Below, piece after piece: positions 51,357 to 63,607 of a stretch of DNA of 64,000 bases. Both the position numbers and the translations under genes were made by a program. Position 1 is the first letter of the stretch. The number at the start of each line of letters is the position of its first letter. The notes under the pieces are model-generated. The model was not told the DNA's origin, made no database searches, and worked only from the letters and a program-made list of their open reading frames with translations. The stretch covers positions 29,507,029 through 29,571,028 of the forward strand of contig OX467083.1 of NCBI GenBank assembly GCA_950106755.1, given 5' to 3'. The DNA is from Climacium dendroides. Taxonomy: Eukaryota > Streptophyta > Bryopsida > Hypnales > Climaciaceae.

Positions 51357-51765
51357 TCATGGCGAAATCACCCTACACCCTTGCGCTGGAACTAGCGAAA
51401 CCATACTGCCATGAAGTTCTTCACTGGTGAAATGATCGCTCCAGTACTCCACTCCGTTGGCGAAGACAGGAATCAAAGCAACGGATCATGCACAAATCTA
51501 TGGCGATCCCAGGTTTGCGAGTGGAGAACGAAGTGGTCTTAAACCCAAATTAGTGGCGATAAAACCTGCTATGATGAACGCAAGAACCTGAACATAGTGG
51601 CGATTAAACCCTAAGTGCCGAACGAGATGGCCGCCGGCTTGGCACCCACTTGTCCGGGTCCGCCACCAACTTGGCGAAACACGTGGTTTTTCCCGCCGGT
51701 CTTTTCAAAGGCCATTTCGCCAGGTGTTTTATTTTGGTGCATTCTGGCTTTTTTTCGCCAAAAAA
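51357..51765 (+). repeat. Right subterminal GGCGA repeats of the hAT element
   Basis: About eight copies lie between 51361 and 51765. Most read GGCGA on the plus strand, and the two nearest the end read TCGCC. The density matches the left end, which supports a terminal functional role. Confidence 0.72.
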
Positions 51766-51783
51766 AAATGCCCTGGTACTTAA

Positions 51784-52710
51784 CCCCTAAAGTCCCATTG
51801 TCCCTTTGGGAAACAAAATGGATTTTGGGCCAACTCCTACGGCCTCAATATTCATCATGATTTTTTTGAAACTTTTCATGAAGATAGAAATACACATTAG
51901 CTTTTCAGGAACATAGTTTTTAGGAATATAGCTCAATTGGTGCCCAAGAACAAAAGTTATAATACAAAAGATCCTAATTTTTAGTGTTGTAGGTAGAAAC
52001 CTCCTCAAACAAAAAAATTATTTTAAAAATATATTTCTCATAGGTTGTAATTTTATATGTATTAGAAGATTTGATTCATTCCATTTGAATTTGTTATGTG
52101 AAAGTTATGGACAATCTTATTTGGGGGGCAATTAACGCACCTTGAAAAAATAACTTGGAAGATTCATTTCTAAATGCAATTTTTATTTTCTTACAATTTA
52201 AAATTCTTTTTTTAACAAGGTTTAGTTTGCTTGCTAAAACAATCTTACCATTGGAATTACAGTGTTTCAATTCCATCTTTAAGCTATTGACGATTTAGTT
52301 TTTCTTTCAATCTTGGACCTACTTTTTCTTAATAATTTCTTAAAGAATGAAAATCAAGTGTGCATTTTTTTTTTTTAAATCCTAAACTTTCAACTCAATT
52401 CTTCAACACAAAAAAAAATTTGAATTCAAAGTCTATTGTATAAATTTTTTCCAAAAATAGAAATCAAAGTCATTTGAAATTGTAAACTAGTGTTCAAAAA
52501 ATATAATCTTATCCAACTTTGGATGCTATTCTTCCAATTTAAATTGTCAAACTTTATGAAATTTTTATTACATGATTCCAAACAAGTGAAGTTTAAGATC
52601 CTACAATTAGGTTCTTAAAAATATATTATTTTTGGTTTCTGGTTTGAACAAAACAAACATAACATGGTAATTTTTTAATTGTTATTAAAAAAATTGCCTG
52701 TGAACTTTAG
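51784..52710 (-). repeat. Dispersed repeat family B, inverted copy interrupted by the hAT element
   Basis: With the target duplication included, it starts TTAACCCCTAAAGTCCC and ends near GAACTTTAGGAGTTAAAGG, so the ends are weakly inverted. The interior shows the reverse complement of family B blocks such as CAATTCCATCTTTAAGCTATT. The hAT element inserted at its left edge and is therefore younger. Confidence 0.65.
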
Positions 52711-53129
52711 GAGTTAAAGGGCATTTTTTGTCTTTAAAGATGGAAAAGTTGGGCTAGATCTCAAGGATTTTAAATTATCATTATTATTTTTCAAAATACA
52801 TTGGATTCAACTTTATGACTTAAAGTTACAAGGAATTTCATTAGATTTTTAGCACCTTCTCAAATATAGTGTCAAAAGACTTGGAATTCAAATATCCTTT
52901 ACCAAGCCTTTTACTCCTTGAATGTTTGGATATTTAAATTATTTAAATGTTTCAAAGTTTTTTGTTTGAAATTTTTTAAAACAAAAGTTTACAAATCCAT
53001 GATCTTTATAAAAATTTATTATTTTTTTGCTTTATACTCTAAACTTTGGATGGTATTATTTATTGAATTCACACCTATTACTCCTAGAACAAAAATGTCA
53101 ATTCCAATGACTATAATGTTCTAATAAAC

Positions 53130-53530
53130 AAAAATATTAAAAATTGAATTAAATAAAAGACTTCAAAGTTTATTTTAGAATAGAGATTCTATAAGCAAAC
53201 TCAAACTCCTCAAAACTTTCATCTTGTTAATCAAAATGGAACAATTAAAAAAATTTCACATATATTTAAATCTAAAAAACCAATTTCAAATTTTTATTTC
53301 TTAAAAAAGTGATTTTTGGAACTACCGGCCAAGCATTAAAAACTACATATTACATAATAATTTTTTAATCATGTAGTCAAAAGTTATGAAAATAATTGGG
53401 CCTTAAAAGCTATTTCTTGTTTGTATATTGTGTGAAAATTTCAAAGAAAAAAAAATTCCATTTGTGGTTAGCTACCTCAAATTGCTATGCTATAAAAAAA
53501 CGCATTTGGTACTTATAAATACTTCTCTTT
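53130..53530 (-). repeat. Dispersed repeat family A, inverted fragment
   Basis: Contains the inverse of the family A blocks, for example ATCATGTAGTCAAAAGTTATG, GGGCCTTAAAAGCTATT and GTGTGAAAATTTCAAAG. Confidence 0.65.
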
Positions 53531-54878
53531 ATGTAATTTGCAATTTGCAAAGATTCATTCTAATCATGTTCTTATATAATTTTGGGAATTTTGGCTTTTT
53601 TTAAAGGAGATTGAATTTAGAGGAGTGTGAATTTGAAGGAGATTGAATTTTTTCTTTCTACTTCTCTCCCTTCACCCATCCAAGGTCATCTCTTCACCCA
53701 CCCACCCTAGGTTGCCCTTCACTTATTGTAGTCACCCCTTCACCCACATGCATTTGCCCTTCATCTGCCTTGAGTCATCCTTCGCAATGACACACCTTCG
53801 TCCCTTCACCTATCCACAATTGCCCCTTTAATTGCAAATGCTTCTTCACCTACCTTTTGAATGGTCCCTTTATCCACTTGTAGTTGTGTTTTCAATTGCA
53901 TTTGCATATGAAACTATATAACATTGTCTAAATGGCCCACATGCCCATATTCCTAATTTCTATAAATGAAGGTAAACTCTTGAAACTCTAACATTGAAGG
54001 CCTACAACTATCATCTTTTTTACCTTGTAGCATTGCAAAGTATAAAATGAAAAAAAAAAATGTAATTTATAACATTTTGTTGCTTAAATCTCTTGCCCAA
54101 AATCAAATACATGTAAAACTTGTATTCATAATTAGCATGAGAGCCCAAGTTTTATATTGTGAACACCAATTTTATCCCAATCAAAATCCAAATTTATTCA
54201 TAATTTTAATATTTACACTCTCCAAAAAATGAATACAAAAAAAGTCTATTGATACAACACAACAATACCAAAGACATAACACATATTGACATACATAAAG
54301 ATAGTAATTCAAATGCTAATTCCAACAATCAAAGGTATAGTAAGCTAATTTAAGACAATTTTTAATTAATTCATTAAAGCCATTTTCCAACTTATTTTAC
54401 AAGCTTAAGCTATTCCCAACAATTCACAAAGTAAGTTTTATTGAATGTCATTACCTTGAAATGCAAACAAAAATTAGAATTTTACATTGAGGATGCATGT
54501 ATCAAACAATTGTAGCAATGAAAGTAGTTTGTTTAAATCCAAGCATTAAGCAATCTTTATTAAGCAACAAAAATACTCAAAAGAGTGTTACTAATGACAA
54601 CAACAAGAGACATGTAGTCACTTAGTGACAAAGAGAGAATTAAAAAATCATGGAGCAAACAATCTAGAATCCGTGTTTGCCAATGAAAAGCCAAGACTAC
54701 TCTCTAGGGTACTCCATTACAAACTTGCGCACATGATGCACTTAGTGGGCATCCAAAAGGAACTTGTTGAAGGTCACAAACAGATTTGGGTGACCTTCAA
54801 ACAATTGTTCTATGCTAGAGATTAAGTCTAAATATGACCCGTTCACATTCCAATCCTACAACAATGTCAACAACAAGA

Positions 54879-55521
54879 AGTCTTTGCTCATGGCTTCCAC
54901 ATCTACCAAGAAACTTGCATATGGTTACTCGTGTAGATATACAAGCTAGGAGGTGTGCGTGTGCAAGTATAGGCATACAATAGTAAGGGTTTTTGTCTAA
55001 ACTGAAGCCTTGAAGCGTTGTCTTCCTAAATACAATGACATCATGACAAACAAATGTCATGCAATATCAAATAGCTCTACTAAAAAAACAAGTGTCCACA
55101 ATAACTATAACATAACAATGATTGTAAAATGACTTTTTTGCAATCATTGTGAACAAGTAATGACTACTATAGTCATTGTAGACAAGTAATTGATACTTTC
55201 ATTTTTGTAGTGTAGATCCCTTGTAATATCTAATAGAATCAACTATAAGTTGACATCCAAGTAAATTATCCCCCATCTATGATTTTAACATATTAGTAAA
55301 GTCTCATTTAAAGAAGTGTCTCAATTTCATGAACATATATTACATTCTACATTTAGATTTACAAATATAACAAGATTTCAAATATTCTTAGCTATTGAAA
55401 ATGGTCTTATTCAATGTCAATCTCACACATATTTGACACTTTTCTAATATGACAAGTGGCATTAAACGTCCAACATGTCATCAAAATCTGAAAATGTGTG
55501 AGGCAAGACAACTCTAGCATG
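54879..55521. repeat. Segmental duplication of about 640 bp, copy 1
   Basis: Nearly identical to 57221-57856, starting AGTCTTTGCTCATGGCTTC and ending near CTAGCATG. Differences are scattered single bases and short indels. Identity is much higher than in the surrounding array, so it is younger. Confidence 0.9.
55075..55212. mobile_element. 138-bp CACTA-type MITE inside duplication copy 1
   Basis: The ends CTCTACTAAAAAAACAAG and inverted CACTACAAAAATGAAAG are flanked by TAG on both sides (55072-55074 and 55213-55215). The core has paired CAATGATTGTAAAATGAC and GTCATTGTAGACAAGT segments. Confidence 0.7.
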
Positions 55522-57220
55522 GTCACACAAGCTAGGAGATGCTCCACGTACAAGTCCGGATGACCTTCAAACAATTGCTATACGTTAGCAATCAAGTCCA
55601 GATACAAACCGTTTACTTTCTAGTCTTACAACAATGTCAATAGCAAAAAGTCTCTGCTTGTAGCTTTAGGAACTTACACATAGGTTCTCACATAGATACA
55701 TGAGCTAAGAGGTGTGCGAGTGCAAGTATGGGCAATTGTGGTGGCAAGGGCTCTCACCTAGGCACACAAGCTAGGAGGTGCTCCACTACTAACATGAGCA
55801 CAAGAGCAACAAGAGTTCTCGCTTGGGCACATGAGTTAGAAGGTGTGCATCAAGAATGCATACATCAACAATTGTTGCAACAAAAGTAAAGTGTCCAAAT
55901 GCAAGCATTGGTGATCTTTATTAAACAATAAAAAAATCCTTAAGAGGACTTTTCTAATGACAACAAAAGACTTCTAGTCACTTAGTGACAAAGAAAGAGT
56001 TAAAAGATCATGGAGCAAATAGTTTAGAGTCCAAACCTTTCAATAAGAAGTTGAAAGACTATTCTTTGGGACACTGCCTAATTGACTTAAGTACAATGTA
56101 TTAAGGTAGGCCAATCCAATTTTGTTTGTTGTTTAATTTTGTAAACTAATTTTGGCCCCAATTTTGCCCATTGCTTCATCTAAATCTACCCAAAAAATAT
56201 GCAAATTCCTTCAAGATTTGGACAAAAGTAGTAAATTTATGCCAAAATGGGTTTCATGTTAATCCTTGATTGGTGGGAACTTAAATGCCAATAGATACAT
56301 GAAAGGACAGTTATGGGGTGTTTATAGGGTGTTTATGTATATGGTACTTTTTACTGATTAAAATTTTTGTTTATGAACTAAATACAAAAAAATTTGATTA
56401 ATCTTAAGGAAGACTCCACTCCATGGGCAATTTTGTAATTTTAGAGCTAACTACTTCAAAAATTCATAGAAATTATAATTTTAATCAAAAAATTATAATT
56501 CCACTTGGTTTTGATTTGTGAAATAAGTGTACAACTTTCAAAAATATATGCCCCTCTTGAGATTGGCGCTAAGATATTCAAATTCTAAATTAGGGTAGTA
56601 ATCGGCTTGTCTACATTAGTGGGCTTCTAAAAGGAACTTGTTGAAGGTCATGAGCAAGTTTGGATGACCTTCAAACAATTGTTCTACACTAGCAACCAAG
56701 TCCAAATATGACCTATTTACATTCTAGTCTTGCAAAAATGTCAATAGTATGAAGTCTCTGCCTACATCCTCTACATGTACAAAGAATATGCACATAATTG
56801 TTCATATAGATACATGAGTTAGAAGGTGTGCAGGTGCTAGCATGGGCAAACGTAGTGGCAAAGGCTCTCACCTTGGTACACAAGCTAGGAGTTGCTTAGA
56901 TGTAGTCATGGGCACATACAATGGTAAGAGTTTTCAACCATGCACAAGACATAGAAGGTGTACAACAAGGATGCATATATCAACAATTGTAGCAATAAAA
57001 GTAATTTGTCCAAATGCAAGCATTGGACAATCTTTATTAAACAATAAAATGCTCAAGAGAGCTTTTCTATTGACAATAAAAGACTTGTAGTCACCTAGTG
57101 ACAAAGAAAGAATAAAAGATCATGGAGTGAAGAATCCAAAGTCTGAGTTTGTTAATAAAAAGCTAAGTGTCTATTCTTACTATTGTGTGCCTACACTTAC
57201 ACCCGTTCTTGTTCCAACAT

Positions 57221-57856
57221 CAGTCTTTGCTCATGGCTTCTACATCTAAATATATGGTTACTCGTGTAGATATACAAGCTAGGAGGTGTGCATGTGCAAG
57301 TATAGGCACACAATAGTAAGGGGTTTTGCCTAAACTGAAGCCTTGAAGCGTTGTCTTCCTAAATACAATGACATCATGACAAACAAATGTCATGCAATAT
57401 CAAATAGCTCTACTAAAAAAACAAGTGTCCACAATAACTATAACATAACAATGATTGTAAAATGACTTTTTTGCAATCATTGTGAACAAGAAATGACTAC
57501 TATAGTCATTGTAGACAAGTCATTGATACTTTCATTTTTTGTAGTGTAGATCGCTTGCAATATCTAATAGAATCAAACTATAAGTTGACATCCAAGTAAA
57601 TTATCCCCCATCTATGATTTTAACATATTAGTAAAGTCTCATTTAAAGAAGTGTCTCAATTTCATGAACATATATTACATTCTACATTTAGATTTACAAA
57701 TATAACAAGATTTCAAATATTCTTAGCTATTGAAAATGGTCTTATTCAATGTCAATCTCACACATATTTGACACTTTTCTAATATGACAAGTGGCATTAA
57801 ACGTCCAACATGTCATCAAAATCTGAAAGTGTGCAAGGCAAGACAACCCTAGCATG
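57221..57856. repeat. Segmental duplication of about 640 bp, copy 2
   Basis: Partner of 54879-55521, in the same orientation and about 2.34 kb downstream. It carries the same internal CACTA-type MITE. Confidence 0.9.
57408..57546. mobile_element. 139-bp CACTA-type MITE inside duplication copy 2
   Basis: Same element as 55075-55212 with the same TAG flanks. It was copied with the surrounding segment rather than inserted separately, since both flanks continue to match. Confidence 0.7.
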
Positions 57857-58639
57857 CTAGGAGGTACTCCGCTACAAACATTGGCATGTAGTAGTAAGAG
57901 CTCTCACTCACGCATATGAATTAGAGGGTGTACATCAAGGGTGCATACATCAACAATTGTAACATGCAATGAAAGTAAGTTGTCCAAATGTAAGTATTGG
58001 ACAATGTAAGTATTATACAAAAAACTCTAGAGGGCTTTTTCAATGACAACAAAAGACTTGTAGTCACTTAGTGACAAAGAAAGAGTTACAAGACCATATA
58101 ACCAAATAGCCTAAAGTCCAGCCTTATTGATGAAAACTATTCTTTGAGCTACTTATAAACTCAAGCAAAGTGTACTAGTGGGCTTTCATAAAGAATTTGC
58201 TTTAGAAGGTCACCAACATGTCCAGGTGACTTTCAAACAATTGCACAAACAATTTGAACTAATACTACTTTAAGTCCATAATTAGTCATAAATGCTTTTT
58301 TCTAACCAAAAAGCCTTAACAATTCACAATCACTAATGACTATTAGTTGCAATCACAAAGCACAAAACCTATATAATTACATCTAAGGCTAATAAATTTA
58401 CAATTAATTGTAGCAATGAAGATGTTGTCTAAATCATGCAAGCATTCAACGATCTTTATTAAGAGACATAAAAGCTCATGAGTACTTCTCCAGCAATAAC
58501 AATGAAACATATGTAGTCACCTACTGACCAAATTAGTCATGCATATAAGGTTACCAAAAAAAGAGCAAAAAGACAAAGCAAATCATCCAAAGACAAGGCT
58601 TGTTCATGAAAAAATGAAGGACTATTCTTAAACTTGCAT

Positions 58640-60129
58640 TAGCATATGTGTTAGCTTTGTACTCCATGAGTGTTGATAGAATTGCCATCTTTTAAAATTC
58701 TTCTTCTTTGTCCAAATTAAATAAAAACTAAAATAGGAGGTTGAGTCAATCTACTAGTCACTTGATTTAGTCTAGTTACTTGATTCTACCAACAATTCGT
58801 TTGTGGCAATGCAAGAAATTGCATGTACCTCAACACAAAGTCAAAACCAAAAAAAGTGTCAAAGCAAAACTATGTTTATAGAGCTTGGAAACACAAAGTC
58901 ATATTGCTTTTGTTAATTTTAAGCTAGGCACAAAAAGCATGCACATTTAACCATAGCAAAATCTATAGCAATCAAAACCTTTAACAAGAAAAAATCATTT
59001 GTTATGACTCATGAATAAGAATTCCTCAAATATCATAATAATTTCCAACTCAAGATTTAGCCTATAGATTGAATGAAGCAACAAGAGATAAATTGTATCA
59101 ACAATTTGCAATCTATAAAACAAACTCCTTCCTAGAAAAATGAGAATTGATAGGCAACGAAGAAAATTCACAAACAAACATAGAGTAAGAAAAAAATATG
59201 TTGTAGCATTGGATTAGATTTTGTACTTGTAGAAACATAGGCAATTAAGCACTCCTAGGAAGAAGAAGCAAAACACTTTGAAAACTGAAGCTTGAACCAT
59301 CCTTGGTCTTGAAAGTTATTAGTTTTAAAAATGTAAAATTTGAGTGCATTTTTTCCTTGGTTGTTCAACTTAATGAAGTAAATTTAGTTATCAAGTAAGT
59401 ATGTGACCACTATTGAATTTACTTAGTACAAGGTGAAGGATTTTATTGTGAAATCATGTACTTGTAAGCATGGTTAATTATAATTGTAACTATGTCCAAA
59501 TTCTGTTCATGGCATGACGTGCCTATGCGGATGAAATTATGTTAAGAAATTCAATTTTGGCCTCTCATTGGATTCCTCAATTTCATTGAATTATCCCATC
59601 CACTTTTACAAGTTAATCCATTTTTCGATTTTCATATTTTACACTTTAGAAAATGATGTCATACTTTCTTGCAATTTGAATGGTTATGGTCAAATGTTCC
59701 CTTATATATTATATATTCATTTTTTCCTTCTGGGTGCACTAGAAGCCCAACTAGGACCTTGTTTTTGCAAATGGGTCAGTTGTAGTGATGTACACCATTG
59801 AATGTTGTCGTGTTGTATATATGTATATAGTATAAAATATGTATTTTTATGTTATATGAATAGTTTCAAGGTGATGCCTTCTCGTGGAGATGTAAGTCAT
59901 TTGTATAAGAAAGAAGATCCATATGAAAACTGCATCAAATTGAAGTATTGTTGTATATTTTTCTACTTTAGTTTTAGAATGTCGAACTGGAGGGTTTTTT
60001 CTAAGCCACAAGATAAAGATTGTCTTGAAACTCCAATTTTTTACCTCTAATAGACATTAGTTTGATGTTAGCACTTAAATCCATATTTGAAGTATTTTAT
60101 AAAAATTATTTTATATGGTTAGAGTTGTG
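58640..60129. other. AT-rich intergenic DNA
   Basis: No gene recognised. At 59731-59795 a block GGTGCACTAGAAGCCCAACT with following sequence recurs at 62637-62700, about 2.9 kb away in the same orientation. Confidence 0.4.
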
Positions 60130-60132
60130 AAA

Positions 60133-60896
60133 CACTAATAGAAAAACAATGACCATGTCAACAAAAAATTAACAAAAAAATGTTAAGGGCATTTGTATCC
60201 GTAGTCGCGTTGTCTTGGACAATATCTAACAAAAACTATTATTCATTTTGTTATGGTAGTCAAATCAGAAAAACAATAATATTAATTCATTTTTAAATTT
60301 GCTCAATGAATGGTTGTCACATAGTAAACCAAGAACCAACCTAGTACAAATTGTCATGTAGGCAAAAAACGAGACATAAATAGGACCAAAAATTAGACTT
60401 ACAATTTAATTAGAAGAAAGTTGAACTTTACAATTAGTTCAGAAGACAAGTTTCCTAGAACTTAGTATTTGGTGATAGAAGAGAGGTGATTTTGATGATA
60501 GACAAGTAGAAAAGACAAGCTCTTTATAGAAATGGGGTAGTAGAAGGTAGAACAAACCATATGAAATATGTGAATTAAGACAATGAATGATTTACATATC
60601 CCATATGGATTGTTTTGAGCTTTTATCACCCCATTTGTATAAAGAGCTTGTCTTCTCCTCTCTTATGTCACCAAAGTCACCTTGCTTATATCACTAGTAT
60701 GTGAGAGGCATGTCTTTTTAACAAAAAAGTGTTAACTTTTTTGTTGATTTGAACATTGTACTATTTAAATCAACAAAAGTCAGTGATCATTTTGTTAGCT
60801 TGTTCAAGAAAAAATTGTTAAAATGGTCAATACAATATCCCAGTCAACAAAAAATTGTTAATTTTTTGTTGATTTGGACACCATTTTCTAGTAGTG
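60133..60896. mobile_element. 764-bp CACTA-type foldback element
   Basis: The ends CACTAATAGAAAAACAATG and inverted CACTACTAGAAAATGGTG are flanked by AAA on both sides (60130-60132 and 60897-60899). Long arms pair through AGACAAGCTCTTTATA, TCAACAAAAAATTAAC and CCATATG-centred segments. No transposase is present. Confidence 0.8.
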
Positions 60897-61264
60897 AAAG
60901 GAAAGGATGGAGTAAGTTTGCCTTCTAGGTGAACTTTGAAGTGATTTTCCTTCTAAATTAAAGTTGAAGAAATAGTTGTAAGGTCAAATATGAAGACCAA
61001 TAGTTGTAAATTAGCTTTAGGAACAAGAGGGGCAGATGTCCACTTGTTTTGTGTGGTGGGGAGTTGTTGACAAGGTAGAGATAAAGGTGGACTAGTCATC
61101 TTCTCTCTCGTGGTAGTTTTGGGGAGGAACCAAATGTTTGGAAAGTTATAGTGTGTGGATTTTTGAGAATTTTGGAGTGAAAATTGGAGGCGTTGTGCAT
61201 CATGATGTCTTGTTTCTAAATTGATATCACTTACTTGATTTGGACTTAGCATTCAAAAGTTGTG

Positions 61265-61950
61265 CTTGTTTGAGTGGAGAGAGGTTTGCTGCCTCCTATG
61301 AAGAAGGGTTGAGACTTTGACCAACCATAGAAGACGGAAAGGTTTTTTGTTTGCAATGAAACTTAGAGGGAGTGTAGATAATGTTGTTAGCTTTTTGTGA
61401 AGCTATCATGCATTCAATTTGAAGCATTTATGAATGAGTTGTGAGTGTGAAGGTGAAAGAAGGTTTGTAACCTCCTATGAAGAGGGGCTAAGACTTCGAC
61501 CAACCATAGAAGACGGGCAGGTTTTTTGTTTGCAATGAAACTTTGAGGGAGTGTAGGAAATGTTGTTTTCTTTCTGTGAAGCTATCATGCATTCAATTTA
61601 AAACATTTATGAATGAGTTGTGAGTGTGGAAGTGAAGGAAGGTTTGCTGGCCTTAATTTTAGAGGCCGAAACTTTGAATGGCCATGAAAAATGGACAAAG
61701 TATTATTTTTATTTGAATTTTGGAGAGGATGTGGGAAATTTGGTTAGCATTCTAAAAAGGTATCATTCAATGTGATTGGAGAATTTATAAATGAGTTGTG
61801 AGTGTAGGAGTGAAGAACGTCTGTTGCCCTCACTTTTAGAGGCCAAAACTTTGGATGGCCATAGAAATTGGTCAGAGTATTGAAATGAGTTAAACTTTAG
61901 ATAAAGTGTAGAAAATTGTATTAGCTTTTCAGAGAGCTATCGCTCATTCC
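61265..61950. repeat. 179-bp tandem repeat, about four units
   Basis: ATGAGTTGTGAGTGT occurs at about 61434, 61613 and 61791. Each unit also has a GGTTTGCTG-like start, a CTTTGACCAACCATAGAAGAC-like middle and GCTATCATGCATTCAAT near its end. The first two units are most alike; units three and four are diverged. Confidence 0.85.
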
Positions 61951-62711
61951 ATTTGGAATTGTGAAGTAATGGTGGTGTTCATTTAAAGTTCAGCTTTAGA
62001 TTTGAAGTTGGGGTGGAGTTTTGAAGTGAAGATTTGAAGTTCAAGTTGAAGTTTGAAGACATGAAGATTGAAGATTCGTGTGTTGTGGCTTGTAGCTTGT
62101 TGTCTTTCTATTGTTATTCATAGCCGGTTTTCGAGGCTTGTTTTTTTTTAGCATCGTAAACCAATTGCGGGCTTTGTAGGTATTCAATATTAGCCCCGTT
62201 TTGTGTTTGTGGCGACGAAGTGGGATTGATCACCCACATGGTCAATTTTATTTGTTGTTCCCACTGGTGAAAGGCACTTCCTGATCATTGTGGGTTTGAA
62301 ATTTAGGAGGCAATCCTTCGGACGGTCTACTCGTATTTTGGCCGTCCGTTTTACCCGTCTGAAGCCGTAGGTTCTTATCACCTTATTTTTATCCTTATCC
62401 TTATAGAGCCACCATAGGATAGGACAATGGGGAAGAGTTTGAAGATTGAAGACTAGAAGATTCGACAACCATATACAAGATTTGAAGACCAAGTTCAAAG
62501 ATTTACGAATGACAATAAATTTTGTTGTCCTACAAAATCTTTCATTCCTAAATTATATCTAGTTGCAGCTAAAATCCCTGTAATTTACGAAGGCAAATCG
62601 CTCTCAACACGACAACGTTCACTTTATTTTCTTGTAGGTGCACTAGAAGCCCAACTGAGACCTTGCTTTTGCAAGTGGGTTGATTGTGGTGAAGTATAGC
62701 ATTCCATATAA

Positions 62712-63446
62712 GGGTGATTGCAAGAAACACCTGTCGATTTTGTTGCGTTTTCACAGTACTCATGGTTTTTCTTCTGTAGTACTTTAAAAATAGAAAACTA
62801 ATTTTTTTAAAATTAAAAAAATATGAATTATGTATATACTTCTAAAATGAAAGTTTGCAAGGAAGGGAATGTGTAGGAAAATTCTCTAACTAGGAGAACT
62901 TGAAAAGTACCAAATCTCAAGAAAATAGGACTTTTGATGTGAAAATTAGTTAAAAATAGTAAAAACAAGTAAATACAAAAAATAAAAAGTGGCCATTTTT
63001 AAGAACTTTATGAAGATGGTCATTCACCAAAAAACTTACAAAAATAATATTTTATATGTTTCAAAATGCAAGCAGAAGGAAGCTCTCTTCATAGACTTCC
63101 ACACCACACAAAATTAATTATTTTTAAAAACCCTTCGGTGAAAAGTTGTATTTATATGTAAGGAAGAACTCCATATAGTTTTCTTGATGTAGGGTATATG
63201 AAAAAGGTACTCAAAAGTACTAAAAAACTCCAAATTGGCAAGTGTGACATTTATTTCGGGCCTATTTTTGGATAGTAAATTATTTTTGAAAATTACCAAA
63301 AAATCAAGGAAGTTGTAGGATAGTCATGAGTACCTTCCTTGTAAATCTTAAGTCATTTGAAGTTAAAACACAAAAGTTATGGCCAAAAAACAACTCAGCC
63401 CGCAACGTGTGACAGAAAATAGTACAAGTGTTTCTTGCAATCACCC
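62712..63446. mobile_element. 735-bp TIR element, superfamily unassigned
   Basis: Terminal inverted repeats GGGTGATTGCAAGAAACAC are perfect over 19 bp and continue weakly. ATAA lies outside both ends (62708-62711 and 63447-63450). The end sequence recalls some Mutator-like elements, but the flanking duplication is too short for that group, so the superfamily is left open. No coding frame was recognised. Confidence 0.75.
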
Positions 63447-63607
63447 ATAATATCTATCTTGTTTATTATTTTTCCATTTTTTATTGTATTGTGGGATTAT
63501 TAGTATAAGCGTCACTAATTTTAAGTTACAAAAGTTATCTTGAAAATTATTATACAACTATGAATGTAATAATTTTTTTATCATCTTACTTGTTGATATT
63601 TTTCAGG

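Larger units (their letters stand above)
46637..51775 (-). mobile_element. Complete 5,139-bp hAT-superfamily DNA transposon
   Basis: The element starts CAGCGTATTTTTTTT and ends, read inward on the other strand, CAGGGCATTTTTTTT. These form short imperfect terminal inverted repeats. The 8-bp sequence GTACTTAA lies directly outside both ends (46629-46636 and 51776-51783), which is the target duplication size of hAT elements. The terminal 250 bp on the left and 400 bp on the right are crowded with GGCGA-type motifs. A transposase gene with hAT motifs occupies the middle on the minus strand. The insertion lies at the boundary of an older repeat that continues at 51784. The intact target duplication implies no large later rearrangement, but the transposase has two nonsense codons, so this copy is probably not autonomous. 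Confidence 0.93.
54480..58620. repeat. Array of diverged direct repeats
   Basis: The block GTAGTCACTTAGTGACAAAGA with downstream ATCATGGAGCAAA occurs at about 54615, 55975, 57088 and 58062, with a weaker copy near 58515. Blocks such as GGTGACCTTCAAACAATTGTTC occur at about 54790, 55560, 56655 and 58220. Spacing is irregular (about 1.0-1.4 kb), so this is a worn tandem array rather than a simple satellite. No gene is recognised in it. Confidence 0.75.

Noticed and set aside
59731..62700. LTR retrotransposon bounded by the repeated GGTGCACTAGAAGCCCAACT block
   Set aside because: The shared block is only about 60 bp, has no TG...CA ends, and no gag-pol coding lies between.
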